Source of the DNA: Neokomagataea thailandica NBRC 106555
GTDB lineage: Bacteria; Pseudomonadota; Alphaproteobacteria; Acetobacterales; Acetobacteraceae
NCBI RefSeq assembly: GCF_001598495.1
Contig: NZ_BCZB01000007.1
Coordinates: 45,245-109,244 of the forward strand
DNA: 64,000 bases
Direction of reading: 5' to 3'
Shown here: positions 35,857 through 45,817 of the stretch, piece after piece
How the letters are laid out: the number at the start of each line of letters is the position of its first letter
Position numbering within the stretch: position 1 is the first letter of the stretch
The notes under the pieces: model-generated
What the model was told of the DNA's origin: nothing
Seen by the model: only the letters and a program-made list of their open reading frames with translations
Databases searched by the model: none
Translations under genes and position numbers: made by a program

Positions 35857-37596
35857 TTGTCGTTTAAAAACCGACAGTTCTTGGCGATGAATGATAAAAT
35901 AGCACGGGCTCAGCCGCATGATGGGCTTGCATTATTAGCCGCAGGACAAGTTGCAGAAGCGCAACAGATTTTTCGGGCTGTCTTGGAGCGAGACCAAGAT
36001 CACGCTGAGGCATGGCATGGATTAGCATGCCATGCGCGGCATCAGGGGCATGATGCCCCGGCTGTTGCTCTGGTAGGGCGTGCTTTGCGCTGTGTAGCGG
36101 TGACGGATGAGCAACGTGCGCGTTTTCATATTACACTAGGTGCGGCCTTATTGGCGCGCGGGCAGGCCGAAGCCTCACGTGCGGCCTTTACGGTAGCACA
36201 AGCATTGAATGCCTGCGATCCACGGGCATTGAGTGGGTTAGCAGAAGCGTTGGTTGCACTGGGTCGGGCTCATGAAGCGCGCGCTGTTTTGGAGCGGGCG
36301 GTGACACTGGCGACGGATGAGGCACCGATCTTGACGCGTTTAGCGGAGCTTCATTTAGAGGCCGGTGCCTTGGAAACGGCGATCACCTGCTTCAGGCGTG
36401 TGGTGGAGCGTATGCCAGCAGATGGACGGGCATGGGCTAATCTGGGCGTGGCATTTTATCAGGCCAGTTTGGTTAAGGCTGCTTATCTTGATGATGCTGC
36501 TTTTGCCCTAGAGCGTGCTGTGGCGTTGGGCGCGGACACGGCTGAGACGCTGAATACACGTGGTTTGGTGCGTATGGCATGCGGTGCCTTAGAGGCCGCG
36601 CGGGGTGATATGGAGGCGGCGCTGACCAAGGCACCTCAGAACAGCGTGATTGTGAATAATCTCGCGACGCTTTTGGAGGAGTTGGGCGAAGCAGGGCGTG
36701 CGGAGGCAGTTTATGACGCCGTCATGCTCCGTGAAACGGGGGCGCTTCGGGCGCAGAGCCGTTTTAATCGTGGGGCATTACGGTTGGGGCAGGGGCGTTA
36801 TGAGGAAGGCTGGGCTGACTATGAAGCGCGGCGTGATTTGGTTCCTGTTTCTTCTGCTGTGCCGCTATGGGATGGGCAGGCGGGTTTGGGGCCTATTGCG
36901 GTGACTGCGGAACAAGGGTTGGGGGATCAGGTCCAATTTTTGCGCTATGTGCAGGATGTTGCCTTGCGCCGGCCTGTTCGCATGTGTGGGCCGATGGCTG
37001 CTTTGGCCAGGCATGTTCTGAATGTTCCGGCTGAGCGCCTTTTGGCCGAGGATGGTCCTATTGAGGCTTATGTGAGCTTGTTGAGTTTGCCGGCAGTATT
37101 GCGTGCGGGGGCACCGTCTTCAGCGCCGTATTTGCGCAGCTTAGCGAAGGCCGAACCATTACGGGTGGGGGTGTGTTGGGCAGGGCGTGCGACATACCGT
37201 TTTGACCGTAGGCGCTCGGTTTCGTGGGGTATGATGGCTGCGTTACAGCGCGTGGCGGGTGTGCGTCTCGTATCGTTGCAGAAAGATGCGATGGTGAGCG
37301 GGATAGAACAACCAAGGCTGGAGACATTGGAGGATATAGCCCGTGAGGTCAGCCGTTGTGCGCTGGTGATATCGGTGGATACGTTGGTGGCGCATCTGGC
37401 AGGAGCGGTGGGGCGGCCTTTATGGCTGCTGAACCGGTATGGGGGGGATTGGCGCTGGCGTAAACCAGATGCGTGGTATGCCTCATGTGAAAAGGTTTTT
37501 CAGCCGCATTCCGCAGCCCCACCTCCAGACTGCTGGGGGCCAGTGATGGAGGAATTGCTGGTCGCGTTGGAGCAGTGGGGGCGAGAACAGAGCTAG
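35857..37596 (+). CDS. TPR protein fused to a glycosyltransferase-like domain
   Basis: A protein of about 579 residues. The first two thirds are tandem tetratricopeptide repeats: ALLAAGQVAEAQQIFRAVLE, WANLGVAFYQAS and NNLATLLEELGEAGRAEAVYD show the 34-residue pattern. The last third resembles a GT-B glycosyltransferase of the heptosyltransferase kind: TAEQGLGDQVQFLRYVQ, RVGVCWAG, then SVDTLVAHLAGAVGRPLWLL. I chose TTG 35857 because GAGGGAAGGG lies 6 bases upstream; ATG 35887 is the conservative alternative. Similar fusions occur near flagellar or surface-glycan genes, but none are here. The substrate is unknown. Its end overlaps the glnD end by 4 bases. Confidence 0.82.
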   Translation: MSFKNRQFLAMNDKIARAQPHDGLALLAAGQVAEAQQIFRAVLERDQDHAEAWHGLACHARHQGHDAPAVALVGRALRCVAVTDEQRARFHITLGAALLARGQAEASRAAFTVAQALNACDPRALSGLAEALVALGRAHEARAVLERAVTLATDEAPILTRLAELHLEAGALETAITCFRRVVERMPADGRAWANLGVAFYQASLVKAAYLDDAAFALERAVALGADTAETLNTRGLVRMACGALEAARGDMEAALTKAPQNSVIVNNLATLLEELGEAGRAEAVYDAVMLRETGALRAQSRFNRGALRLGQGRYEEGWADYEARRDLVPVSSAVPLWDGQAGLGPIAVTAEQGLGDQVQFLRYVQDVALRRPVRMCGPMAALARHVLNVPAERLLAEDGPIEAYVSLLSLPAVLRAGAPSSAPYLRSLAKAEPLRVGVCWAGRATYRFDRRRSVSWGMMAALQRVAGVRLVSLQKDAMVSGIEQPRLETLEDIAREVSRCALVISVDTLVAHLAGAVGRPLWLLNRYGGDWRWRKPDAWYASCEKVFQPHSAAPPPDCWGPVMEELLVALEQWGREQS

Positions 37597-40508
37597 AAAG
37601 GTACGGGGATTGCACTCTCTACGGTTGGGGCCGTTTTGAGGGATGTCAGCAATACGTCCCTAATATGGCGAATGCGCTCTGGCTCACGTAACTTTTGGCC
37701 GTGCAGGTCTTTGACATAGAACACGTCTACAGCGCGCATACCGTATGTGGTGATATGTGCAGAGGCAATTTGTAAGGCTTCTGTGCTGAGTGCTGTGGTG
37801 ATGTCATAGAGCAGGCCGGGGCGGTCACGGCCATTGACTTCGATGATCGTATGGCGGTCAGAGGCGGCGTTGTCGATGACAACACGTGGGGGAACGTGAA
37901 TGGCCCGCATGCGTCGGGAGATGCCCAAGCGTTGTGTTTCCGCTAGGCCTTTAGGGATGTTGAGACGGCCTGACAGTGCTTGTTCGATAAGGCTATTCAG
38001 GCGGCCCAGTTGGTGCGGCTCTTCAAAAGCGCAGCCTTGATTGTCTTGGACCCAAAATGTGTCGAGGGCCATGCCATCGCTTAATGTGTGAATACGGGCA
38101 TCTACGATAGACGCACCGGCCACGGCGAGAGCACCTGCAATATGGGCGAAAAGACCGGGATGATCCGCGCAGAGAATGGTCATTTCTGTGACGCCACGGT
38201 CAGGGATGGGTGTGGCTTCTACGGTAATAGGGGCATGGTAGCGGTCTGAATCATGGACCATGCGGGCGTGGCGGATATGGGTGTCTGTGTCAAAGCCGAG
38301 CCAATAGCTGGGGTAGCCCAATTCGAGGAACTGCTGGATGCTTTCTTCTGGGAGTAATTCGGCGAGGTTTTCGCGGGCTAATTGGCGGGAATGGGCTACG
38401 CGTCCATCTTGTTCGGAGGCGGCCATGCCGCCTTCAAGGACTTCGGCTACGCGAGAATAAAGCTCTCGGAGGAGGGTCGCTTTCCACGCATTCCAGACTT
38501 TGGGGCTTACGGCGCGCATATCCGCAATAGTGAGCAGGAGCAGCAGTCTGAGGCGCTCAGGGGACTGGATGGTATCGGCCAAGTCCAGAATGGTACGCGG
38601 GTCATCAATGTCGCGCGTGAAAGCGGTGTGTGACAGCAAAAGATGGTGCAGGACGAGCCAAGAAACGGTGTCTGTTTCTTCAAGATCGAGGCCAAGGCGT
38701 GGACAGATATCGAGTGCTAGCTCTGCGCCAATTTCAGAGTGATCACCGCCGCGCCCTTTGGCAATGTCATGCAGTAAAACGGACACATAGAGGGCTTTGC
38801 GGGACCATAAATCACGCGTGAGTTCGTACGCTAGCGGGATCTCGTCCGCCATACGCCCGGCTTCAATTTCACCGAGGATACGAACGGCCTCAATGATGTG
38901 CTCGTCGACGGTATAGATATGGTAGCTGTCGAACTGCATTTGCCCGACAACGCGTGACCAATCGGGCAAAAGATGCCCGAGAAGCCCCGTATCGTTGAGA
39001 ATGGGAAGCCAAAATGGTGCTGGGCTGTCTGGCTGGTGGCTCGGTGCGCGGAGCAGTTCTAGGAATAAATGAGCGGTTTCAGGGTCGTCCCGCAGGGAGA
39101 CGGCATAGCGTTCGTGCCGGATGAGCTGTTGCAACGCCAATGGATGGATTTCGCATTCATGGCGGCGTGCGCAGTCCAGCATTTGGAACATCAGACGCGG
39201 ATTATCGGCAAAGTCCATATGGTGGCCGGGGAAGAGTTTCCCGGCGATCATTTGGAAGCCTTCAGGGCCGGGGGCTGTGAGGGCGGTGGTGCCAGATTGG
39301 CGCGTTTCGAGATGTGTGAGCACAATGGGCTCAAGCAGATAGGTAAGGCGCAGGACATCGCGTGCGGTGAGGAAGTAATGGCGCATAAAGCGCTCAACCC
39401 CACGCTGGCGGCCATGGGTGGCGTAACCCATGCGGCCCCCAATGATGGGTTGGACATCAAAGGTTAAGCGTTCTTCAGCACGGCCTGTGATGTAGTGTAG
39501 ATGCAGTCGTACGGTCCAAAAGAAGTTCCATGCGCGGCGTGCGCGGTGGGCTTCCCGGTCTGTCAGGAAGCCTAAAGAAACGAAAGACGGGCCATGTGCG
39601 GCTTGGGATGTCGTCTCTTCTTCCGTGCCCGTGAGGGGTACGGGGCAGCCGAGGGCGGCGCGTCCTAGCCAGTTCAGCGTTTGGAGGTCACGTAAGCCGC
39701 CGCGGCCTTCTTTAAGGTTGGGCTCGACCATGGAGAGCGTATCGCCTAGGCGTTTATGGCGGCGACCGCGCTCTTGGATTTTACCGTCAATAAAGTTGGC
39801 GAGTGTTCGCTCTTGTAAGTCTTCGCTCAGTCGGCCGCGCAGATGTGCGGCGAGAGCAAGGTCACCGCAAATGGGACGCAGGTCGAGTAAAGCTGTGCGA
39901 ATGGTGATGTCAGTGGTGACGTCATGAATACAGTCGGAGAGGGAGCGTGTGGCATGGCCAACGCGCAAGCCTAAATCCCACAAAGCGTAGAGAATAAACT
40001 CAATACGGGCGGTTGCTGCTGGGGAAGGGGTTTCATCCGTGAGGAAAAGGACATCAATGTCGCTAAAGGGCGCCAGAAGCCCTGCACCGTAACCGCCTGT
40101 TGCACAAAGGCAAAGGCGGCTTTGTCCTGAACTATCGGCTGTATTTATGCGGGCCTTGGAAAATAGTACAAGGGCGCGGATGGCTTCATCCGTCAGGGCA
40201 GCAAGGGCATGGGCTGCGGCAACGCCACTGAGGCGACGTTTTTCGAAATGTTCACGGATTTCAGCCTGTCCAGCACCGAGGTGACGGCGCAAAGCCATCA
40301 AAATCTCGTCACGCGGGATCTCACCACCGGAGTGGGGGGCGGTGGCAGTCTGCTGCGGCGCGTCAAGCTGCTCCAGCAAGGCATGGAGCGGGGAGAGGGG
40401 CTGAGTGTCGCCAGCGAGGCGATGAGAGCGCGAGTCGGACAGGGTTTTTTCCGTAAGCTTAGCAGCGGGAAGAATCTGATCTTCGCCCGATTGTGTCACG
40501 TTTTTCAA
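37593..40508 (-). CDS. glnD: PII uridylyltransferase/uridylyl-removing enzyme
   Basis: GlnD senses glutamine and adds or removes UMP on PII proteins, controlling nitrogen assimilation. It has 971 residues. The nucleotidyltransferase motif is GGYGAG (138-143) with SDID (149-152). The HD hydrolase domain follows in the middle (YVSVLLHDIAKGRGGDHSEIG shows the HD pair). Two C-terminal ACT domains are marked by MTILCADHPGLFAHIAGAL and INVNGRDRPGLLYDITTAL-like sequence. It begins inside the mutS stop, so the two are translationally coupled. It connects functionally to gltBD at the left end. Confidence 0.96.
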   Translation of the reverse strand: MKNVTQSGEDQILPAAKLTEKTLSDSRSHRLAGDTQPLSPLHALLEQLDAPQQTATAPHSGGEIPRDEILMALRRHLGAGQAEIREHFEKRRLSGVAAAHALAALTDEAIRALVLFSKARINTADSSGQSRLCLCATGGYGAGLLAPFSDIDVLFLTDETPSPAATARIEFILYALWDLGLRVGHATRSLSDCIHDVTTDITIRTALLDLRPICGDLALAAHLRGRLSEDLQERTLANFIDGKIQERGRRHKRLGDTLSMVEPNLKEGRGGLRDLQTLNWLGRAALGCPVPLTGTEEETTSQAAHGPSFVSLGFLTDREAHRARRAWNFFWTVRLHLHYITGRAEERLTFDVQPIIGGRMGYATHGRQRGVERFMRHYFLTARDVLRLTYLLEPIVLTHLETRQSGTTALTAPGPEGFQMIAGKLFPGHHMDFADNPRLMFQMLDCARRHECEIHPLALQQLIRHERYAVSLRDDPETAHLFLELLRAPSHQPDSPAPFWLPILNDTGLLGHLLPDWSRVVGQMQFDSYHIYTVDEHIIEAVRILGEIEAGRMADEIPLAYELTRDLWSRKALYVSVLLHDIAKGRGGDHSEIGAELALDICPRLGLDLEETDTVSWLVLHHLLLSHTAFTRDIDDPRTILDLADTIQSPERLRLLLLLTIADMRAVSPKVWNAWKATLLRELYSRVAEVLEGGMAASEQDGRVAHSRQLARENLAELLPEESIQQFLELGYPSYWLGFDTDTHIRHARMVHDSDRYHAPITVEATPIPDRGVTEMTILCADHPGLFAHIAGALAVAGASIVDARIHTLSDGMALDTFWVQDNQGCAFEEPHQLGRLNSLIEQALSGRLNIPKGLAETQRLGISRRMRAIHVPPRVVIDNAASDRHTIIEVNGRDRPGLLYDITTALSTEALQIASAHITTYGMRAVDVFYVKDLHGQKLREPERIRHIRDVLLTSLKTAPTVESAIPVPF

Positions 40509-43111
40509 GTGTTCTCTCCGGTCGTGACGAGTTCTTTAAGCGCATAGAGGGCTGATAAGGCCTCCCTAGGAGACATGGAATCTGGGTCGAAGGTCTTCAA
40601 GGTTTCACGCAGCGTATCAGGTTCGGACGGGGCCGCGGGTGGATTATCGGGTGCGGGAGCCTCTAAGGCTGCATCAAATAATGGCAAAGACGGGCGGCTT
40701 TGGGCGTGTTGTTGCTCTAACGTGGCCAGTAGGCGTGAGGCGCGGTCAATAACAGCAGCAGGAACGCCCGCAAGGCGTGCGACGTGTAGGCCCCAGCTTT
40801 TGCGCGCAGCGCCGGGACGCACTTCATGCTGGAAGACGACTTTATCGCGCCATTCCCGCACGGCCATGGTGCAGGCTTGCAGGCGTGGCAGAGCATCGGT
40901 CAGGGCATTGAGTTCGTGGAAATGTGTGGCGAAGATGGTGCGGGCGCCGAGATGGCCGTGAAGGGCCTCAAGTGTGGCCCATGCAATAGCGAGGCCATCT
41001 AGCGTTGACGTACCGCGCCCAATTTCATCGACGACGACCAAAGAGCGTGGTCCTGCTTGGTTCAGAATGGCCGCAGCTTCGGTCATTTCTACCATAAAGG
41101 TGGAACGGCCGCGTGCGAGGTCATCTGCGCCACCTACGCGGGAGAAAAGGCGGTCTACTACGCCGATGGTGGCGCTTTTTGCCGGTATAGGCAGGCCAGC
41201 TTGCGCCAGAATAACCGCAAGGGCTGTTTGCCGCAGGAAGGTGGATTTACCAGCCATGTTCGGCCCGGTGAGGAGCATTACGCGCCGGTCAGGTTCTAGC
41301 GAGCAATTATTAGGAATGAAGCGTGCATCGGCGGAGCCAGATTCAGCAATGGCCGCTTCAACGACGGGGTGACGACAGGCGGTGAGCGTGAAATCTGTAC
41401 CGTTGGTGATCTGTGGGCAGCACCAATTGCCACCTTGTGCCAAGAGTGCACAGGCACGCAGGACGTCGAGCGTGGCGAGGGCTTGGGCGACATCTTCGAG
41501 CGCGGGTGTTTCGAGGGCTTGTGTGCAGAGGCCGTCAAACAGTGCGCGCTCCCGACGGGAGGCTTTATCGGCGGCTTCAAGTATCGCTTGGTCTAAGGTT
41601 GCGAGGTCTTCTGTGGTGAAACGTGCGAGGCTGGCTGTGCCTTGGCGGAAGGAGAGTTCGGGGTTGTCACGCAGTTTGGTGCCATGTGTGGCGGGGACTT
41701 CAATGACGTAACCGAGCTGCGCGTGATGTTTGATTTTCAGGCTATTGATGCCGAAGCGCGCGCTGAGGTCACCTTGCATGCCAGCAATAACGCGGCGGCT
41801 ATTATCGCGCAGGCTGCGGTGGCGGTCGAGTTCCTCATCATAGCCTTTGGCAATGACGCCGCCATCATCCAGTCGTGCGGGGAGTTCTTCTGCTAGAGCA
41901 GCTTGTAAGCGCGCGAGTAGCCCTTCTGCACGGCCATAGAGCGCGGCGAAAAGAGTGCGGATGTGATGTGGTGTGGCATCCGTGCAGAGAGGCTGAAGGA
42001 GTGCTGTGGTGTCATCTGCTGCAATGAGCGCATCACGCAGGGCGGCGAGGTCACGTGGTTGGCCACGTTGGGCAGATAGGCGGCCAAGGGCGCGTGCGAC
42101 ATCGGGGGTGCGGCGTAAAATGGTGGCGAGGCCATCATTGAGGCCGGATTGTTCATTGAGCCAGAGCCATGCCTGCTGGCGGGCGGTGATAGCGGCGGCA
42201 TCTGTGAGGGGTGAGGACAGCCACTCGGCGAGAAGGCGTGAGCCTGCGGCTGTGGTGGTGCGGGAGACGGTACCAAAAAGACTGTATTTGGTTTCGCCGT
42301 CGCGGGTGCGCAAAATGTCGAGGCTGTGCCGGGTTGCGGGGTCAATGCCGAGTACACCGTCGAGCCCTTGTGTGGTTGGGCGTGAAATGCGGGGTAGTGC
42401 ACCGGCTTGGCTGCGCTGGACGTAACCGAGCACCATGGCGCACGCGATGATATGTTCGGGGGCGAAATCCCCGAGCGCTTCAATCTGGGCGACGTTGAAG
42501 GCGCGTGAGATTTGTGTGCGTGCGCTATCGAGTGAGGGAATGCTGGGAACGGGAGCTAAGCGCTGAGCGTGTTCGGGCGGTAAGAGGTCTGGGATAGAGA
42601 GGATTTCGGTCGGGTCGAGCCGGGCCAGCAGTTCTGGCAGGGCATCTTGTGATGTGGTTGCCGTTTCAAATGCGCCTGTGGAAATATCGATCCATGCTGC
42701 GCCTAGTGTCTGGCTTTGACCACGCATGGGCGAGGGGGCAACCGCGAAGAGGAGGTTCGCGCGGCCTGCTTCGAGCAATTCGTCCTCGGTCAGGGTGCCG
42801 GGGGAGACAACGCGGACAATGGCGCGTGGCAGGGGGCCTTTTTGACCCTTTTGTGGTGCTTGTGTTTGTTCAGCAACCGCGACGCGAAAGCCGCGGCGGA
42901 TTAAGCGTGCGAGATAAGCCGGAGCGGCCGAAACGGGGACACCGCACATGGGGATAGGGTCGCCCGCGTGGGAGCCGCGCGTGGTGAGTGCAATGTCGAG
43001 CGCATGGGCAGCAGCCTGTGCGTCGGCAAAGAATAGCTCATAGAAATCACCCATACGGAAGAACAGAAGCGCTTCTGGCTCCTGTTCTTTAAGGGCGAAC
43101 CACTGTGCCAT
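40505..43111 (-). CDS. mutS: DNA mismatch repair protein MutS
   Basis: Mismatch-recognition ATPase. The mismatch-wedge motif is in FRMGDFYELF near the N-terminus. The clamp and lever domains follow, then the ATPase with Walker A GPNMAGKST and the STFMVEMTEAAAIL and DEIGRGTSTLDGL motifs. The given ATG at 43111 is probably not the true start. The conserved MutS segment before it (KATPAM) is encoded in frame upstream, yet the 29 codons before this ATG contain no ATG, GTG or TTG. The real protein may begin some 15-25 residues earlier at an unusual codon such as ATC or ATT. It is upstream of glnD, with murJ 130 bases further upstream. Confidence 0.95.
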   Translation of the reverse strand: MAQWFALKEQEPEALLFFRMGDFYELFFADAQAAAHALDIALTTRGSHAGDPIPMCGVPVSAAPAYLARLIRRGFRVAVAEQTQAPQKGQKGPLPRAIVRVVSPGTLTEDELLEAGRANLLFAVAPSPMRGQSQTLGAAWIDISTGAFETATTSQDALPELLARLDPTEILSIPDLLPPEHAQRLAPVPSIPSLDSARTQISRAFNVAQIEALGDFAPEHIIACAMVLGYVQRSQAGALPRISRPTTQGLDGVLGIDPATRHSLDILRTRDGETKYSLFGTVSRTTTAAGSRLLAEWLSSPLTDAAAITARQQAWLWLNEQSGLNDGLATILRRTPDVARALGRLSAQRGQPRDLAALRDALIAADDTTALLQPLCTDATPHHIRTLFAALYGRAEGLLARLQAALAEELPARLDDGGVIAKGYDEELDRHRSLRDNSRRVIAGMQGDLSARFGINSLKIKHHAQLGYVIEVPATHGTKLRDNPELSFRQGTASLARFTTEDLATLDQAILEAADKASRRERALFDGLCTQALETPALEDVAQALATLDVLRACALLAQGGNWCCPQITNGTDFTLTACRHPVVEAAIAESGSADARFIPNNCSLEPDRRVMLLTGPNMAGKSTFLRQTALAVILAQAGLPIPAKSATIGVVDRLFSRVGGADDLARGRSTFMVEMTEAAAILNQAGPRSLVVVDEIGRGTSTLDGLAIAWATLEALHGHLGARTIFATHFHELNALTDALPRLQACTMAVREWRDKVVFQHEVRPGAARKSWGLHVARLAGVPAAVIDRASRLLATLEQQHAQSRPSLPLFDAALEAPAPDNPPAAPSEPDTLRETLKTFDPDSMSPREALSALYALKELVTTGENT

Positions 43112-43240
43112 GGCCGGGGTGGCCTTGGCGGCGGATGACGGGGGCTTGAGGGAACCGATGGGTCCTATCTCCGGTTGAGCATAGAAAAGGGCCTCAATAC
43201 CGTTTCCCGTGAGAGGTGTGAACCGGTTGTCATGGATGTT

Positions 43241-44800
43241 TTAGCGACTACGCCGCCGGGCGATGCGTTTTTGCAACGCTGCAACAGCATCTTTGATTTT
43301 GACAATACCGAGTGCATCCAGTGCACCGCCATAAATGACAGCACCGAGTAGGACGAGGAACGCCATTACGATCACGCGTAAGAGGCCGTGTTGATAGATG
43401 ACATAGGGGGCGAGTAGCTTTTGCCCTGCGGCAACCCAGAGGGCCATCAGAAGTGCTGCGCCAAAGGTCCGGGTTGCGTGTTTGATGAGGGCGGCATCTG
43501 GCTGGAAGACCTCACGGCGGTAGAGGATAAAGGCCAAGCAGAGCACATTCGCAATGGCGGCTAAGGTGCTGGCAAGTGGTGGCCCGAGATATCCTAGCGG
43601 GTGGAAGAGAGCGAGGTTCAGGCCGAGATTGATGGCGAGGGTGAAGAAGCCAATGCGGACGGGGGTTTTCGTATCGCCATGGGCGAAAAAGCCGGGGGAG
43701 AGGACTTTAATGAGGATAAAAGCCGGCAGGCCCGCAGCATAAGCGCGCAGACATTCGGCAGCGAGGAGGGCATCTTGCGTGGAGAAATGCCCATAAGCGA
43801 AGAGCCCTGTCATCAGGATCGGGGCGAGGGCGATGAGGCCTGCTGTAGCGGGAAGGGTCAGCAATAATGCGTAATTGAGGGCACGGTTTAAGCTGGCGCG
43901 CCCGCCTTCGGCGTCCTTCGTGGCGGCGTGTTTGGAGAGGACTGGCATGAGTGTTGTGGCTGCCGCAGCTCCCAAAACGCCGAGCGGTAGTTGGTTTAGT
44001 CGATCAGCCGCGTACAGAATGGATACGCCCCCGACGGGGAGTTTCGTGGCGATGATGGTATCGACCGTGAGGTTGATTTGCGTCACGCCGGAGCCGAGCA
44101 ATCCCGGTCCCATGCGCCGGAGCATTTGGCGAATATCGGGGGAGAGTGTTGGGCGTAAAAGGAACGGTAGAATACCGGCACGTTTGGTTGCCCAGAGTAA
44201 GGCGCCAAGTTGCACGGCCCCTGAAATGGTGACGCCCCATGCCGAGGCGAAGACCACATCATGCCAGCCCCAATAGCCAATATAGGTTGAGGCAATGCCG
44301 ATAACGTTAAAGGCCAGATAGGCTGCTGAAGCTGCACTGTAATAGCCGCGTCCGTTCAAAATCCCGGCGACGAGTGCGGCGGCGCAGATGAGCACCATGT
44401 AGGGGAAGGTGATGCGTGTCAGAGCGACCGCGAGGGAGAATCGATCTCCGCTGGGTTGAAAATCGGATGTGAGGGAGATGACGATGGGGGTGAAGATTTC
44501 ACAGATTACCGTCAGAATAACGAGCCATGCGACCAGCGCTGAAAGGGCCTGACTGGCAAAGCGTAGGGCTTTGTCATGGCCTTCTGTTTCGTATTTTCCT
44601 GTGAACATGGGCACGAAAGCGGCATTGAGCGCGCCTTCACCGAACAGGCGGCGGAACATATTGGGCAGGCGTAGAGCTACCAAATACGCATCAAGCGCCG
44701 GGCCTGCGCCCAAGAAATTATACAGCAGCTGGTCACGGATGAGGCCGAGAACCCGCGAAAGCATGGTCCAGCCGCCGACAGTCAGAAAATTACGAATCAT
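43241..44800 (-). CDS. murJ: Lipid II flippase MurJ
   Basis: Inner-membrane flippase that moves the peptidoglycan precursor lipid II across the membrane. It has 519 residues with about fourteen membrane segments. Its N-terminus shows the MurJ pattern with TMLSRVLGLIRDQL, DAYLVALRLPNMFRRLFGEGA and FVPMF. It ends in a basic tail. The mutS and glnD genes follow in the same direction; murJ is often close to glnD in alphaproteobacteria. Confidence 0.95.
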   Translation of the reverse strand: MIRNFLTVGGWTMLSRVLGLIRDQLLYNFLGAGPALDAYLVALRLPNMFRRLFGEGALNAAFVPMFTGKYETEGHDKALRFASQALSALVAWLVILTVICEIFTPIVISLTSDFQPSGDRFSLAVALTRITFPYMVLICAAALVAGILNGRGYYSAASAAYLAFNVIGIASTYIGYWGWHDVVFASAWGVTISGAVQLGALLWATKRAGILPFLLRPTLSPDIRQMLRRMGPGLLGSGVTQINLTVDTIIATKLPVGGVSILYAADRLNQLPLGVLGAAAATTLMPVLSKHAATKDAEGGRASLNRALNYALLLTLPATAGLIALAPILMTGLFAYGHFSTQDALLAAECLRAYAAGLPAFILIKVLSPGFFAHGDTKTPVRIGFFTLAINLGLNLALFHPLGYLGPPLASTLAAIANVLCLAFILYRREVFQPDAALIKHATRTFGAALLMALWVAAGQKLLAPYVIYQHGLLRVIVMAFLVLLGAVIYGGALDALGIVKIKDAVAALQKRIARRRSR

Positions 44801-44861
44801 GGAATCGTCTTTAGCTTAACACGCGGTCAGACGATACCGAGGGAATCGGGTGAAGTTTGGA

Positions 44862-45107
44862 TTAGTGGCGTGTGTATTGGGGGCGGTGCACGCGCTGTGG
44901 TGTGAGGCGCAGGGATGAGAGCGTGCCGAGGCTAATAATCAAGAGGGCGACTTGCGCTATGCTCATGACACTGGCCCAGAATGTGCCGGATGCGGAGAGG
45001 AAGTGGTCCACATTTTGGGCGACGACCGGGCAGAGCGCTCCGAGTGCTGCGACGAGCAGCAGGGGCAGGAGAGGTTTGAGCGTAGCGCTCTGCGAAGGGG
45101 TGGTCAT
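44862..45107 (-). CDS. Small membrane protein, unknown function
   Basis: An 81-residue protein with two hydrophobic segments (about residues 12-30 and 43-62) and a basic tail rich in Arg and His. No family is recognised. I chose ATG 45107 because GGAG lies 6 bases upstream; earlier in-frame starts lack a binding site. It lies between the glutathione peroxidase gene and murJ in the same direction. Confidence 0.6.
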   Translation of the reverse strand: MTTPSQSATLKPLLPLLLVAALGALCPVVAQNVDHFLSASGTFWASVMSIAQVALLIISLGTLSSLRLTPQRVHRPQYTRH

Positions 45108-45187
45108 GGGGTGCTCCATGTCATTCAACTGTCATGAAGCTGGCGTGTTTCGATACGATCCGTCAAGGAAAAAGCGTTTTGGAGGCT

Positions 45188-45694
45188 TTATGCGCCGTTG
45201 GTACATGAGAGCAAAAGGCGCTGTACCGCGTTCTCAACGCGTTGCCCTTCGGGTTTGGTGAGGGGGGTAAACCATTTGTACAGGTGCCCTTGGGGGGTGA
45301 TCAGATATTTGTAAAAATTCCAGCGCGGAATAGACAACACGCCGCCTTCACTACGGAGCCATTGGAAAAGGGGAATCGCCTCTGGGCCACGCACATCAGC
45401 TTTCGCAGCCATTGGGAAGCTCACGCCATAATTGCGGTGGCAGAACGCACCAATCTCTTCGGACGAGCCGGGTTCTTGGTTGCCAAATTGGTTGGAGGGG
45501 ATGCCGATAATGGCCAGCCCGTTATCGCGGTCTCGCCCGTAGAGGGACCATAGATGTTGTAAGCCTTCATATTGTGGGGTGAAGCCACATTTTGAGGCGG
45601 TATTGACGATGAGAAGAGGGCGGCCGCGATAGGTAGATAAATCAATCATGCCGCCTTCGAGAGCGGGAATGCTGAAGTCATAAATACTGGGCAT
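45188..45694 (-). CDS. Glutathione peroxidase-family peroxidase
   Basis: A thiol peroxidase of the glutathione peroxidase family (BtuE-like) that reduces hydrogen peroxide or lipid peroxides. It has 168 residues. The catalytic cysteine is in NTASKCGFTPQY (Cys36). The glutamine and tryptophan of the catalytic tetrad are in PSNQFGNQEP and IPRWNFYKYL. I chose ATG 45694 because GAGGAGG sits 4 bases upstream. The upstream frame to 45769 has no good start. The reductant could be glutathione (gshB is present) or thioredoxin. Confidence 0.93.
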   Translation of the reverse strand: MPSIYDFSIPALEGGMIDLSTYRGRPLLIVNTASKCGFTPQYEGLQHLWSLYGRDRDNGLAIIGIPSNQFGNQEPGSSEEIGAFCHRNYGVSFPMAAKADVRGPEAIPLFQWLRSEGGVLSIPRWNFYKYLITPQGHLYKWFTPLTKPEGQRVENAVQRLLLSCTNGA

Positions 45695-45817
45695 AGTTCC
45701 TCCTCGGATGATGGGCTGAGTGTAGTCTTCTTGAGCGGAGATGACGAGAGGGCTGGACATCTGCTGCATCTGCGAACAGTTTCGCCATGTTTTGAATGTG
45801 AAAGGGAAGTCCCCGCT

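Noticed and set aside
45731..45817. N-terminal extension of the nucleoside transporter from TTG 45731
   Set aside because: The leader is Cys/Glu-rich and soluble, and GTG 45818 has a better ribosome-binding site.
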